Part shown: positions 37,535 through 47,325 of the stretch, piece after piece
Layout of the letters: every line of letters starts with the position of its first letter
Numbering within the stretch: the first letter of the stretch is position 1
Assembly: GCF_004634215.1 (NCBI RefSeq)
Contig: NZ_SMMH01000006.1
Coordinates: forward strand, 1-64,000
Source of the DNA: Deinococcus fonticola
Lineage (GTDB): Bacteria > Deinococcota > Deinococci > Deinococcales > Deinococcaceae
Direction: 5' to 3'
Length of the DNA stretch: 64,000 nucleotides
The notes under the pieces: generated by a model
The model's database searches: none
The model's input: only the letters and a program-made list of their open reading frames with translations
What the model was told of the DNA's origin: nothing
Made by a program: the position numbers and the translations under genes

Positions 37535-38806
37535 CTGGCGGCCTGACAAACTTTATGAGAGAGGACGTAAAACCAGCGTCCAGCCGACTTCCAGCAACGT
37601 GATGGGGTCAGGGCATTTCTTCTTCCGTTTGCCCAGAGGTTCTGGATCTGGCCCACCTGGCAGTGCCAGGTGGGTAAACACTTCGAGGCCGCGACTGAGT
37701 GCCCAGCGCATGGCCCGTTCCCCAATCTTGAGATAACTCAGCCCACGTTGCCAATGCGGGTCAATCATCCGCCGTCTACCCTCCGCAACGATTTGCACGC
37801 CCTTGGTGATCAGGAAGAGGGTGGCCAGCGCCAGAACCATGACGAGCCTATTCAGGCTCGTGACATCACGGAGCTTCGAGGATTCCAGCCCGTGGAGACC
37901 ACTTTTATCGTCCAGGAAGCCCTCTTCGATTTGGAAGCGTTCGCCGTACTCAGCGAACGTTTCCAGGCTCGTCGGCTCGCTGCTCACGACCTGCCACTGC
38001 TCTTGAGCGTCGGTCGGTCTGGCGACCGCGACGTGGACTGGGCCAAACGCCTGCCCAGTGATGGCGACGTTGTGGAAACAGCGTGTTTCCCTGGGGCGGA
38101 GTCGAATTTCGTCGAGCTTGCACAGGCGCTGACCTGCAAGGTCAGCGAGGATCAGGTTCGACTTGATACGGATGCGGTAATTCCACCCACAGGCCCAGAG
38201 CCAATCCATGAGTTCGGTGTCACAAAAACCTCGATCAGCAAGGAGCCGAACGTCATGGATGCCCAACGCATCGAGGATGCCTTTGACACGGGCGAGCACA
38301 GGGAGAAGTTGTCGGGTCGAAACCTGGGCGCTTTCGTGCTGGATGACTTCCTGATGCAGTGGAAGGGATCGTCCCCTGAACGTGACAGCAAAGCGGATCA
38401 GGCAGAACTTCCCAAAGAGCATACTGGTGTCCAGAGCGAGCACCAGGCGGTGCTCGCCCCAGTGACGAAGGGCTTGGAAGACCAGCGGAGCATAGATCTC
38501 GAAGGGATCAACCTTCGGGTTCTCCAGAAACCTGCGGCCCTGAATCTCTCGGCTTTGCGCGAACTGCGCTTTCGAGATTCGCCCGCTCACCCACGCGGGG
38601 ATGGAGCAGATTCGGCTTTCCAAGCACCCTGCGACGAGCCAGGCACAGGTGTCCGCATTGCGGACATCGTTCCAGGCAAGGGCGCTGAGGAAGGGTCGGA
38701 CATTCTGGTAGAGTCGGGGGACGTCCCCGAAGACTATTTTTGTCGTCACAAACAGAAATTGTCCCCTATCGGGGACATTCTCTCATAAAGTTTGTCAGGC
38801 CGCCAG
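37535..38806 (-). mobile_element. Complete IS4-family insertion sequence
   Basis: The element is 1,272 bp long. Its ends are perfect 26-bp inverted repeats (37535-37560 and 38781-38806), beginning CTGGCGGCCTGACAAACT. It carries one transposase gene with the IS4-family YREK signature and is flanked by a 12-bp duplication, consistent with that family. Both repeats and the open reading frame are intact, so it is probably active. It sits in the gap between the YbaY-like gene and xdhC, beside a phosphoesterase remnant. Confidence 0.93.
37553..38749 (-). CDS. IS4-family DDE transposase
   Basis: This 398-residue transposase cuts and rejoins DNA at the element ends. The catalytic acids are D107 in [10 protein letters not shown]172 in LLADRGF and E275 in the YREK box [15 protein letters not shown] (Y268, R271, E275, K282). 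A helical N-terminal region (1-90) would bind the inverted repeats. The last codons overlap the left inverted repeat. The frame is uninterrupted. A long open frame on the opposite strand is its shadow. Confidence 0.95.
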   Translation of the reverse strand: MTTKIVFGDVPRLYQNVRPFLSALAWNDVRNADTCAWLVAGCLESRICSIPAWVSGRISKAQFAQSREIQGRRFLENPKVDPFEIYAPLVFQALRHWGEHRLVLALDTSMLFGKFCLIRFAVTFRGRSLPLHQEVIQHESAQVSTRQLLPVLARVKGILDALGIHDVRLLADRGFCDTELMDWLWACGWNYRIRIKSNLILADLAGQRLCKLDEIRLRPRETRCFHNVAITGQAFGPVHVAVARPTDAQEQWQVVSSEPTSLETFAEYGERFQIEEGFLDDKSGLHGLESSKLRDVTSLNRLVMVLALATLFLITKGVQIVAEGRRRMIDPHWQRGLSYLKIGERAMRWALSRGLEVFTHLALPGGPDPEPLGKRKKKCPDPITLLEVGWTLVLRPLS

Positions 38807-38888
38807 ATATTTAAGCACTCAGAAATGCAAGGTGCCCTCTGGCTGGCATCCAGGCTCATGAAGGGCCGACCTGGCCAATTTTCCAGTG

Positions 38889-39992
<1,104 letters not shown>

Positions 39993-40150
39993 TCCCAGAG
40001 TTTACTGTTGTTACCGACTGTGAACACCCGAGCGGCCCTAAAACACTCGTGAAACGCCTCAGGCCTTAAGATCCATTTAGACCAGTCCACCGCCGGGCCA
40101 GCACGACTCGCAGACGAATGGCAAGGACGCCTGGCCAGAGGAGTCGCCTC

Positions 40151-41293
40151 ATGTTGTCAGTCAATGACCAGAACTTCAGCCAGTTGCTCGGGATCATTTA
40201 CGACGCAGCCCTGCACCCTGAAAGCTGGCAGACCGTACTGGAACAACTCCCCCGGTTCAGTCAGACGAATGTGCTGAATTTTGTCGAGTTACAACTCAAT
40301 GACCTACCCGTGCCCGGCAAACTGAGCTGGATTCCTCTGCAATCCTCGGTGCACGGCCTGTCCCGCGAGGGAGAAGCGTCGCTGATGGCCGACTGGGCGT
40401 ACCGCATCCCCCTGACATACGACCTCATCAACCTCACCCTCAAAGACCAGCGCGCCGTCGCCACGCCCGAGCAGACCTCACCGCAGTTCGACTTCGGCAA
40501 CTCGGAGTTCTGTCACGAGTGCGCCTTGCCAAACGACTTCTACCACATGCTGGGCGTCAGTAGCCTGTCCAGCGATCGGCAGTCGCTGTTCATCCTTTCC
40601 ATGAATCGCCCCAGACGCTATGGCCATTTCAGCAATGCCGACGCGCAACTGCTGCACTCCCTGCTGCCGCACCTGTCACGCGCTCAGCAGATCGGGCAGC
40701 AACTGCGTGCCATGCAATTGGTTCAGGGTCTTCAGGCCGCCGCGCTGGATCACTGCGCCGCGCCTGTGCTGGGCCTGAACGTCCGGGGAAAATTACTGTA
40801 CGCCAATGCCGCCGCCGAAGCCCTGCTGCACGCGGGAACCGTGCTGCGCCTGCATTACGGCACCCTACAGGCCACCCAGCCAGGCGAACACCAGGCCCTT
40901 ATGCAGGCCCTGCACCGCGCCTCGCTGCTGGGCCGCGATGTTCAGGGAAGGCCGGACAACCACCTGACCTTCTCGCGTGACGGGCAACCGCCCCTGAGCG
41001 GCCTGCTGCTCCCGGTGACGAAACGCTGGCCCGAGCGGGGGTTCACGCTGCTGCTGAAAGACCCGGCGGCGCGGCGCACCCCGCCCCTGGTGCTGTTGCA
41101 ACACCTGTACGGCCTGACGCCCGCCGAGGCCCGCGTGGCCACGCTGCTGACCGACGGCCTGACCCTCGACGAGATCGGGGCGCACCTGGGCACCGCCACC
41201 GCCACCGTTCGCAACCAGTTAAAACAGGTGTTCGCCAAGACGGGCGCACGCAGGCAAGGTGACCTGATTCGCCTGATCATGAACCTGTCCTGA
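40151..41293 (+). CDS. LuxR-type transcriptional regulator
   Basis: This 380-residue protein has a long N-terminal sensory part without a clear named domain (GIIYDAALHPESWQTVLEQL, ECALPNDFYHMLGVSSLSSD, LLHSLLPHLSRAQQIGQQL) and a C-terminal LuxR helix-turn-helix (about 320-378: YGLTPAEARVATLLTDGLTLDEIGAHLG, TVRNQLKQVFAKTGARRQGDLI). I chose the ATG at 40151, preceded by GAGGAG; an ATG at 40118 adds 11 residues. It lies directly upstream of the PDZ operon on the same strand, and a 28-bp dyad lies between them, so it is the obvious candidate regulator (inference). Confidence 0.88.
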   Translation: MLSVNDQNFSQLLGIIYDAALHPESWQTVLEQLPRFSQTNVLNFVELQLNDLPVPGKLSWIPLQSSVHGLSREGEASLMADWAYRIPLTYDLINLTLKDQRAVATPEQTSPQFDFGNSEFCHECALPNDFYHMLGVSSLSSDRQSLFILSMNRPRRYGHFSNADAQLLHSLLPHLSRAQQIGQQLRAMQLVQGLQAAALDHCAAPVLGLNVRGKLLYANAAAEALLHAGTVLRLHYGTLQATQPGEHQALMQALHRASLLGRDVQGRPDNHLTFSRDGQPPLSGLLLPVTKRWPERGFTLLLKDPAARRTPPLVLLQHLYGLTPAEARVATLLTDGLTLDEIGAHLGTATATVRNQLKQVFAKTGARRQGDLIRLIMNLS

Positions 41294-41375
41294 AGCCCGT
41301 CTCTTTAACCCGTACGTCAGCGCCTGCTGAACCGGGCGCCGGGATGGTACGGCTGAATTCAGGCTCCGCCACGCA

Positions 41376-41403
41376 GTGTCATAGCCCAAATGGGACATGA
41401 CAC
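41376..41403. promoter_or_regulatory. 28-bp dyad, candidate operator of the PDZ operon
   Basis: Arms GTGTCATAGCCCA (41376-41388) and TGGGACATGACAC (41391-41403) are complementary at 11 of 13 positions around an AA centre. A further GGGCACACT...AAGTGTCCC pair follows within 40 bp, flanking a -10-like CATAAA (41433-41438). The operon starts at 41580 with an AGGAGG site. Binding by the upstream LuxR-type protein is inferred. Confidence 0.6.
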
Positions 41404-41579
41404 CTGGGCACACTCTTTGCACCATAAAAGTGTCCCTTTCCCGGTGGCCATTGCGTCCCCCGTTCCCTTTTTTAACAGCCATTCGACGCCCCGGAAGGCC
41501 AGCTGACCTCCACGCCTGAAGACACCACGCGCCAAGACATCAAACGCCCGTCACGAGACAACCCCTCACAGGAGGAAAA

Positions 41580-42518
41580 ATGAAGCGAAACTGGATGTCA
41601 ATTCCTGTGCCCATTGCTCTGCTGATCTCTACCTCAAGCCAGGCCGCGCCCATCACCACCATCGGCGGCCCGGTCAGGGACTGGACATCCGGTGCGACGG
41701 GCGAGGTGCAACTGTACGTGGGCAATCTGGCACCAAACAATCTCGATTACTCTAAATCGCTAGGCGCGGCGAAAGTGGACACGAAAGGGCAATTCACCCT
41801 GACGCTGCCGGACGCGGCCGCGGTCGCCCCGGCGCTGCTACCTGCCGCCAGTGAATTCAAACTGAATGTTCCGTGCGAGGGTAACCTGAAGGTCGAACCG
41901 GCCGCCGCGCTGAATTTCTTCGACCTGGCGGGGTACGATTCCTTCGGACTCAGGATCACGACCCTGCGCCTGGGCAACACGCGCCTGGAGTGGCTGAAAC
42001 CGGGCGACATGCTGAACCTGCTGGTGTACGCCGCCCGGGCCACGAAACTGACGGGCAACACCCTGTGTCAGGAGAACGCGACCGGGAAACGCGCCACCGA
42101 CGCCCCCCGCTGGAACTGGGACGCCGCTTTACAACCGGGCTGGAATGTCCTGAACGTGAAGATCGGTGACCGAAAGGAAGGCTCGCTGACGGCCGTGGTG
42201 AACACCGGTGACCTTCCGGCGACTTCCGGGTGGTTTCAGTTCATCGGGCGGGGCGGGCTGACCATGTCGGTCGAGAACACTGAGCACGGTCAGGTCCGGG
42301 TGGTGGGCATGGCCGCTGATGGTGCTGCCGCCAGGGCCGGACTGCAAAACGGCGACATCGTGCTGGAAATAGACGGGGTCTCCATGAAAGGCCTGACTTC
42401 CACGCAGGTGGCCGAACGGGTGCGCGGCGAACCCGACACGACCATCACGCTGAAAGTGCTGCGAGACGGCAAGGAGCTCACCCTGACTGGCACGCGCGAA
42501 TTCCGGCGAACCAACTGA
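41580..42518 (+). CDS. Secreted PDZ-domain protein, paralog 1 of 4
   Basis: This 312-residue protein has a signal peptide ending SSQA and an N-terminal family module: GGPVRDWTSGATGEVQL, then VDTKGQFTLTLPDAAAV. Two cysteines follow (near 101 and 162) and may form a disulfide. The C-terminal PDZ domain runs from about 225 to 308 (GLTMSVENTEHGQVRVVGM, DGAAARAGLQNGDIVLEIDGV, VRGEPDTTITLKVLRDGKELTLT). PDZ domains bind C-terminal or internal peptide ends. No protease domain is attached. AGGAGG lies 7 bp before the start. It opens the five-gene operon. Confidence 0.88.
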   Translation: MKRNWMSIPVPIALLISTSSQAAPITTIGGPVRDWTSGATGEVQLYVGNLAPNNLDYSKSLGAAKVDTKGQFTLTLPDAAAVAPALLPAASEFKLNVPCEGNLKVEPAAALNFFDLAGYDSFGLRITTLRLGNTRLEWLKPGDMLNLLVYAARATKLTGNTLCQENATGKRATDAPRWNWDAALQPGWNVLNVKIGDRKEGSLTAVVNTGDLPATSGWFQFIGRGGLTMSVENTEHGQVRVVGMAADGAAARAGLQNGDIVLEIDGVSMKGLTSTQVAERVRGEPDTTITLKVLRDGKELTLTGTREFRRTN

Positions 42519-42547
42519 GCAGTCCTTCCAACAAAGCGAGAAAGACC

Positions 42548-43447
42548 ATGAAGAGAAGACTGAAATTAATTCTCGTTTTTACGCTGCTGGCCCTGCCTGC
42601 CATGTCATCCGCTGTTCCCATCAGCGCAAACCTCAGCGGCAAGATCGTGGACTGGCCTGCCGATCTGAAAGGCGGTGAGGTGCGTTTGATGGACTGGGAA
42701 ACCGACGCCGTGTACGCCACCGGTACGGTGAACGCGCAGGGGAATTTCACTCTGCAGCTGCCAGAACTTAAGGACAAGCAGGATAACCTCTCCGCAATCT
42801 CGGAATTGCTTACCGAGAAGTCCAATTACGGCGTGGGTTGCGTCGGTACGGGCAAGGCTGAACCAGCGAACGGAAAGTACCGTGAATTTCAGTTGATCCT
42901 TAACGTGGATGGCAAGGATTACGGCGACATCACGCTGAACAGGAGCGCCAACCAGTTTCCGAAGAAAGGAGACGCCTGGTCGGCCCTGCTGTTTTTCACC
43001 CAGCCCGTCAAGTTGGAAGGCAAAATCACCTGCCCGACGCCGTACTCCAATGCCGAATTTCAGGGTACGTACCCTGCCGGATGGAGTCAGGTGCGTCAGG
43101 AGGTGGTGCAAGATCCGAAAACCACCCAAATTCGCGCCAGTTACAACGCTGCTGCGCCACTCACGGGCATGCAGTGGCGGCTTTTCAGTGAGTTCGGCGG
43201 CGTGGGCATGAATCTGAAAAAAGACACCTTGATGGTGGATTTTGTTCGTGAAGGTGGCCCTGCTGCTCTGGCCGGCGTGCAAGCCGGGGATGAACTGCTG
43301 AGCGTGGACGGACAGAAAGTCACGGTCATGGAAGAAGCCCTGCAAGCCATTCGTGGTGAACCGAACACGAAAGTCGTGCTGGTGGTCAAGCGTGACGGCC
43401 AGGAAATGACGTTTGAAATCACGCGGGCGCTGGTACGGGTGCCCTGA
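42548..43447 (+). CDS. Secreted PDZ-domain protein, paralog 2 of 4
   Basis: This 299-residue paralog has signal peptide MKRRLKLILVFTLLALPAMSSA, the module LSGKIVDWPADLKGGEVRL and NAQGNFTLQLPELKDK, and a PDZ domain from about 213 to 296 (GVGMNLKKDTLMVDFVREGGPAALAGVQAGDELLSVDG with the carboxylate-loop equivalent GVGMNL). It is the most diverged copy: the LPDAA block shared by the other three is LPELK here. It has a Cys pair (about 97 and 160). The gap to paralog 1 is 29 bp and to paralog 3 is 12 bp. Its role is unknown. Confidence 0.86.
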   Translation: MKRRLKLILVFTLLALPAMSSAVPISANLSGKIVDWPADLKGGEVRLMDWETDAVYATGTVNAQGNFTLQLPELKDKQDNLSAISELLTEKSNYGVGCVGTGKAEPANGKYREFQLILNVDGKDYGDITLNRSANQFPKKGDAWSALLFFTQPVKLEGKITCPTPYSNAEFQGTYPAGWSQVRQEVVQDPKTTQIRASYNAAAPLTGMQWRLFSEFGGVGMNLKKDTLMVDFVREGGPAALAGVQAGDELLSVDGQKVTVMEEALQAIRGEPNTKVVLVVKRDGQEMTFEITRALVRVP

Positions 43448-43459
43448 AGGAGAACAGCT

Positions 43460-44389
43460 ATGAAAAAACTGCTGACTTTATGCCTGCTGTGCGCCGCTTC
43501 GGCCTCTCTGGCCGCTCCCGTCACTTCGCCCCTCAAAGGTCAGATCAAAGACTGGCCGGCCGGAAAAACCGGGGAGCTGCGGCTGACGGTCAGGCCCGGT
43601 CAGTTCGGCTGGGATAACGCGCCGGTGGTGGGTAAGGCCACCGTGGACGAGAAAGGACAGTTCACGCTCAACCTACCGGACGCGGCGGCCCTGGCGAAGG
43701 TCTTGCCGGAAGCGTCCGAAACCGTGAGTCTGAGGGAGCCCTGCACAGATAGCCATCTGGGCTGCGCCAGGGCGCTCGTGGCTGCTCCGGCCACACGCTG
43801 GAATGTCTTTGAGCTGATGGCTTTCGAAGGTGAAACAGCCCTGGGGAAAGTCTTTTACCGCAATACGGTTCAGCGCTTTTTCGCCAAGGACTGGACGGAA
43901 GGAACCCTGGTGTACTCCAGCGCGGACAGCAAGATCACGGGCGAGTACTTCACGGGTGGGGACAGCGGGGGGCAGTTCACCTGGCAGGCTCCGCTCTCGG
44001 CCGGATGGAACTGGGTTTCGGCGCGGTCTGACGTGCTGAACAAGGATACGGGGCTGTGGCCCGTTACCGTTACTGCCGACAAACTGCCGGAGACCGCTTT
44101 CATGTACCTGACCGAAGGGTACGGCGGGGTGGGAATGTCCCTGGAAGACGGCGCCCAGGGCATAACTGTGCGTTCGGTGATGGCAGGTGGCGCGGCCGAG
44201 CAGGCAGGTGTGCAAGTGGGCGACACCATCGTGGCGATCGATGGCCGGAATGTCCAGAACATTGCGGCTCAGGGAACGGGCACCATGGTGCGCGGCGAAC
44301 CGGGCACGACCGTCACCCTGACCATCAAGCGCGCGGGTACAACGCTGGAGATCAAGGTGGTTCGGCGCTTCATTCCTGTCCGGCAGTAA
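43460..44389 (+). CDS. Secreted PDZ-domain protein, paralog 3 of 4
   Basis: This 309-residue paralog has signal peptide MKKLLTLCLLCAASASLA, the module LKGQIKDWPAGKTGELRL, VDEKGQFTLNLPDAAAL, two closely spaced cysteines (PCTDSHLGC) and a PDZ domain from about 220 to 305 (GVGMSLEDGAQGITVRSVM, AGGAAEQAGVQVGDTIVAIDG, VRGEPGTTVTLTIKRAG). Its DNA is closely similar to paralog 4 in the first 250 bp, which points to a fairly recent duplication. AAGGAG precedes the ATG. Confidence 0.88.
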   Translation: MKKLLTLCLLCAASASLAAPVTSPLKGQIKDWPAGKTGELRLTVRPGQFGWDNAPVVGKATVDEKGQFTLNLPDAAALAKVLPEASETVSLREPCTDSHLGCARALVAAPATRWNVFELMAFEGETALGKVFYRNTVQRFFAKDWTEGTLVYSSADSKITGEYFTGGDSGGQFTWQAPLSAGWNWVSARSDVLNKDTGLWPVTVTADKLPETAFMYLTEGYGGVGMSLEDGAQGITVRSVMAGGAAEQAGVQVGDTIVAIDGRNVQNIAAQGTGTMVRGEPGTTVTLTIKRAGTTLEIKVVRRFIPVRQ

Positions 44390-44414
44390 CACTCTTTTCA
44401 GAAGGAGACGCGTG

Positions 44415-45374
44415 ATGAAACCCGTGAACTTCAGTTCTATGCTGTCCGCCCTGCTGTTCGCTTCAGCCCTGGCCGCGCCCATCAAGGACAACACCATTCA
44501 GGGCAAGATCACCGACTGGCCGGCCGGGAAAACCGGGGAAATCCGCCTGGTGCCGCGCGTGAACATGTTCGGTGCCGGAACGGTGGTGGCCACCGCTGCT
44601 GTGGACGAGAAAGGGCAGTTCAGCCTGTCCCTGCCGGACGCGGCGGTGCTGGAGAAAGTGCTGCCTGCTTCTGCGGAAAAGTGGAACGTGGTCACGGCCT
44701 GCCACGCCTGGGACGGCGTCAAGTGGTGTACGAACGAACTGGCGCTGGCCCCCGCTGCGCGCCTGAATCTGTTCGACCTTCAGGCTTTCGTGGGCAGCGA
44801 GCAACTGAGGAATGTGAAACTGGCCTCGGCCCCGTACGCCGACCCGGCAGCAGGCCTGACCCGGACTTACCTGGCATTTGCGCCCGCCGCAGTCAAGGTG
44901 ACCGGAACCTTCACATCGTCCAATAAAAGCAACGCCCTGAGTGCCGACTGGAATGCCGACCTGAGTGCCGGCTGGTCGTGGCTCACGGAAACGTATGGCG
45001 TGCAGGACGCAGCCACGGGGGTGTGGCCGGTGAAAGTCACGGCGGGCGACCTGCCCACGCCACTGAATTACACCCTGGCGCTGCTGCGCACCAAGCTGGA
45101 TTTCGAGTTCCAGCGCATTCAGTCCGGCAGCCGCGTGGGCGGACTCATTACGGCCATTACGCCGGGCGGCGCGGCCGAACGGGCCGGGTTCAAGGTGGAC
45201 GACATCATCGTGGCGCTGGATGGTCGGGACGTCTCGCGCAACAGCAGTTCCCTGCTTCTGGAAAACCTCAGCCGCCCGCCTGGCACCACCGTGCAGGTCA
45301 CCGTGAAACGTGGCGACCAGACCCTGACACTGCCGCTGACCGGGGTAGGCGCACCCGTCAACGAAGAGCACTGA
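44415..45374 (+). CDS. Secreted PDZ-domain protein, paralog 4 of 4
   Basis: This 319-residue paralog has a signal peptide ending ALAA, the module IQGKITDWPAGKTGEIRL, VDEKGQFSLSLPDAAVL, a Cys pair (CHAWDGVKWC) and a PDZ domain from about 230 to 312 (AITPGGAAERAGFKVDDIIVALDGRDV, RPPGTTVQVTVKRGDQTLTL). The PDZ ligand-loop glycine motif (GVGM in the others) is replaced by LDFEFQ, so peptide specificity should differ. I chose the ATG at 44415, seven bases after AAGGAG; a GTG directly before it is also possible. The binding-protein gene follows after 15 bp. Confidence 0.87.
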   Translation: MKPVNFSSMLSALLFASALAAPIKDNTIQGKITDWPAGKTGEIRLVPRVNMFGAGTVVATAAVDEKGQFSLSLPDAAVLEKVLPASAEKWNVVTACHAWDGVKWCTNELALAPAARLNLFDLQAFVGSEQLRNVKLASAPYADPAAGLTRTYLAFAPAAVKVTGTFTSSNKSNALSADWNADLSAGWSWLTETYGVQDAATGVWPVKVTAGDLPTPLNYTLALLRTKLDFEFQRIQSGSRVGGLITAITPGGAAERAGFKVDDIIVALDGRDVSRNSSSLLLENLSRPPGTTVQVTVKRGDQTLTLPLTGVGAPVNEEH

Positions 45375-45389
45375 CCTCAAGGAGAGGCC

Positions 45390-47168
45390 ATGAAACACCT
45401 GAAATTGACGGCTGCCTTTTCCGCCCTGCTGCTGTCGTCCTGCACCATGCTCGGGCCGCGTAACGCGCAGGCTTTCGTGTGGCCTGCCGCGTGGAGCACC
45501 GCCCAGCCCGGCGAGGCGAAGTACGGCGGAATGCTGAACGCTTATGGCTTTACCAGCTTCAGTTCGTACAATCCGTTTACCAACACGGATAACCCCGGCC
45601 CCTTCATGTACCTGGAAACTGGGGCCAACCTGTTCATGCCCGACCCGCGTGACAACCAGCCGGTGCCTCACATGGCGGCGGCCCAGCCGATCATTTCGGA
45701 AGACGGCAAAGTGTACACCATCAAACTGCGGGAAGGCCTGAAGTTCAGTGACGGGACGGAGATCACGGCCAGGGATTTCGTGACCACCTGGAAACTCCAT
45801 GCCGATAAGGAACTCAAGTCGCCGCTGCGCAGCCGCTTTTTCATGGGGGAACAGCCGGTGACGTTCGAGGCACTTGACCCTTATACGCTGCGGGTGACTT
45901 TCCCATCCCCACCGGCCACAGCGCTGAACACTCTGGCCTTCGCCCCATGGCCCGATCATATTTTCGGTGCCGCTTACCAGAAGGGCGGTGCAAAGGCAGT
46001 GGCGGAACTGTGGGGGCCGCAGGCCAAAGCGGGCGAGGTGGTAAGCGCCGGAATGCTCACGCTGGGGCAGGCCGACAACCGGCCCGAGGGCACCGTGACC
46101 TTCGTGAAGAACCGCTACTGGGGAGAATGGAACAAAGATTCTCAGGGCCGCTCCCTTCCTTACCTGGATGGCCTGAGCGTGTACATGCTCAAAGCCGGCC
46201 AACCCACCTTGCCGCGCTTCCTGGCGGGTCAGGCTGACCTGGCGGGCTTCACCTCCGCCGCAGACGCCAAGACGATCAATGACGCCGTGAAAGCCGGAAC
46301 GCTTAAGGCAAACGTGCTGAACAACGTGGGGAAACTGAATGTCGGCACCTACCTGGTGTTCAACTGGAACAAGGCCGACGATCCTTTCAAGCAGGCCCTG
46401 TACCGGGACGTGCGCTTCAGGCGGGCGGTCAGTCACCTGATCAACCGGCAGAAGATGGTGGACGAGATCCTGGGCGGCATGGGCGCGCCCACCGGTAGTA
46501 TCATTCCCGCCCAGCACACCGCCTATATTCCCGCCGACCTGCCTACCTACGGATACGATCCCGCAGCCGCCGCGAAGCTGCTGGCCGACCTGGGGTTCAC
46601 GCAGAAGGATGCCGAAGGGTACCTGGTCAAGGAAGGCAAACGCGCCGAGTTTGAGATTCTCAGTTATGCCTCGGACTACACCAAGAAGCACATGGACATC
46701 ATCATCGAGGATGCCCGGGCAGCCGGGGTCAAGGTCACGTACCGCCCCATCGATGGCCGCGAACTGTTCAAGGTGCTGGACGCCACCCCGGACACCCTGG
46801 AGAAGCGCCCCTTCGATGCGGCTTTCTATAATGCGTCCGGCCCCCCCAGCCTCTGGCCGTTCACGGCCAGCTCAGCGCGGTGCGACGGCGTTGATCACCA
46901 GTTCAACCGCACCGGGAAGTGTCTGACCGACGAGGAAACGAAAATCGCGGCCCTGGCCATGGAGGGCGAACGGGAACCAGACCTGCAGAAACGCACTGTA
47001 ATCGGGCAGCAGTTGCACCGCCTGCTGGCCGAACAGCAGTACTTCATTCCCATCGTGGCTTACACCTTCGGCGTGGCGTACAACGAGCGGATCGGCGGGG
47101 TGCTGCCGCCACAGTACCTCACCGCGCCCACTCGCAGCACGCTGTACCCGCTGACCTTCATTCGTTAG
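45390..47168 (+). CDS. Peptide-type ABC transporter substrate-binding lipoprotein (SBP family 5)
   Basis: This 592-residue protein has a lipoprotein signal (ALLLSSC, C18) and the full SBP-5 (DppA/OppA) fold. It shows GMLNAYGFTSFSSYNPF, the family block YTIKLREGLKFSDGTEITARDFVTTWKL, VRFRRAVSHLINRQKMVDEIL and GYDPAAAAKLLADLGF. Family members deliver oligopeptides, and sometimes sugars or metals, to an ABC importer. No permease or ATPase gene is adjacent, so it either serves an importer encoded elsewhere or works with the four PDZ proteins directly. It is the last gene of the operon, and a terminator follows. Confidence 0.92.
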   Translation: MKHLKLTAAFSALLLSSCTMLGPRNAQAFVWPAAWSTAQPGEAKYGGMLNAYGFTSFSSYNPFTNTDNPGPFMYLETGANLFMPDPRDNQPVPHMAAAQPIISEDGKVYTIKLREGLKFSDGTEITARDFVTTWKLHADKELKSPLRSRFFMGEQPVTFEALDPYTLRVTFPSPPATALNTLAFAPWPDHIFGAAYQKGGAKAVAELWGPQAKAGEVVSAGMLTLGQADNRPEGTVTFVKNRYWGEWNKDSQGRSLPYLDGLSVYMLKAGQPTLPRFLAGQADLAGFTSAADAKTINDAVKAGTLKANVLNNVGKLNVGTYLVFNWNKADDPFKQALYRDVRFRRAVSHLINRQKMVDEILGGMGAPTGSIIPAQHTAYIPADLPTYGYDPAAAAKLLADLGFTQKDAEGYLVKEGKRAEFEILSYASDYTKKHMDIIIEDARAAGVKVTYRPIDGRELFKVLDATPDTLEKRPFDAAFYNASGPPSLWPFTASSARCDGVDHQFNRTGKCLTDEETKIAALAMEGEREPDLQKRTVIGQQLHRLLAEQQYFIPIVAYTFGVAYNERIGGVLPPQYLTAPTRSTLYPLTFIR

Positions 47169-47271
47169 CACATCCACGGTAGCCCCATCTTCCGGGGGGA
47201 AAGTTCGGGGCCACTTCACCAAATCCCGTTCTTTTCTGGCGACAGGGAAGAAACAACAATGCAGCACAGTG

Positions 47272-47302
47272 AAAAGCCCCTCTCCATTTGAAGAGGGGTT
47301 TT
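47272..47302. terminator. Bidirectional terminator between the PDZ operon and RNase J
   Basis: Stem CCCCTCT/AGAGGGG (47277-47283 with 47292-47298) is flanked by AAAA and TTTT, with one bulged G. It lies between two converging transcription units. Confidence 0.85.
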
Positions 47303-47325
47303 GCGCTGGAAAGAATTCTCGAACC

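Larger units (their letters stand above)
37523..38818. repeat. 12-bp target-site duplication flanking the insertion sequence
   Basis: ATATTTAAGCAC occurs immediately outside each end of the element, at 37523-37534 and 38807-38818, without mismatch. This marks both insertion boundaries and implies a recent event. Confidence 0.92.

Noticed and set aside
37670..38788. 372-codon plus-strand frame inside the insertion sequence
   Set aside because: Antisense to the transposase; it uses the inverted repeat as its end and has no domain.
38807..38888. Continuation of the phosphoesterase remnant on the other side of the insertion sequence
   Set aside because: All minus-strand frames there are short and show no phosphoesterase motif, so the element did not simply split that gene.
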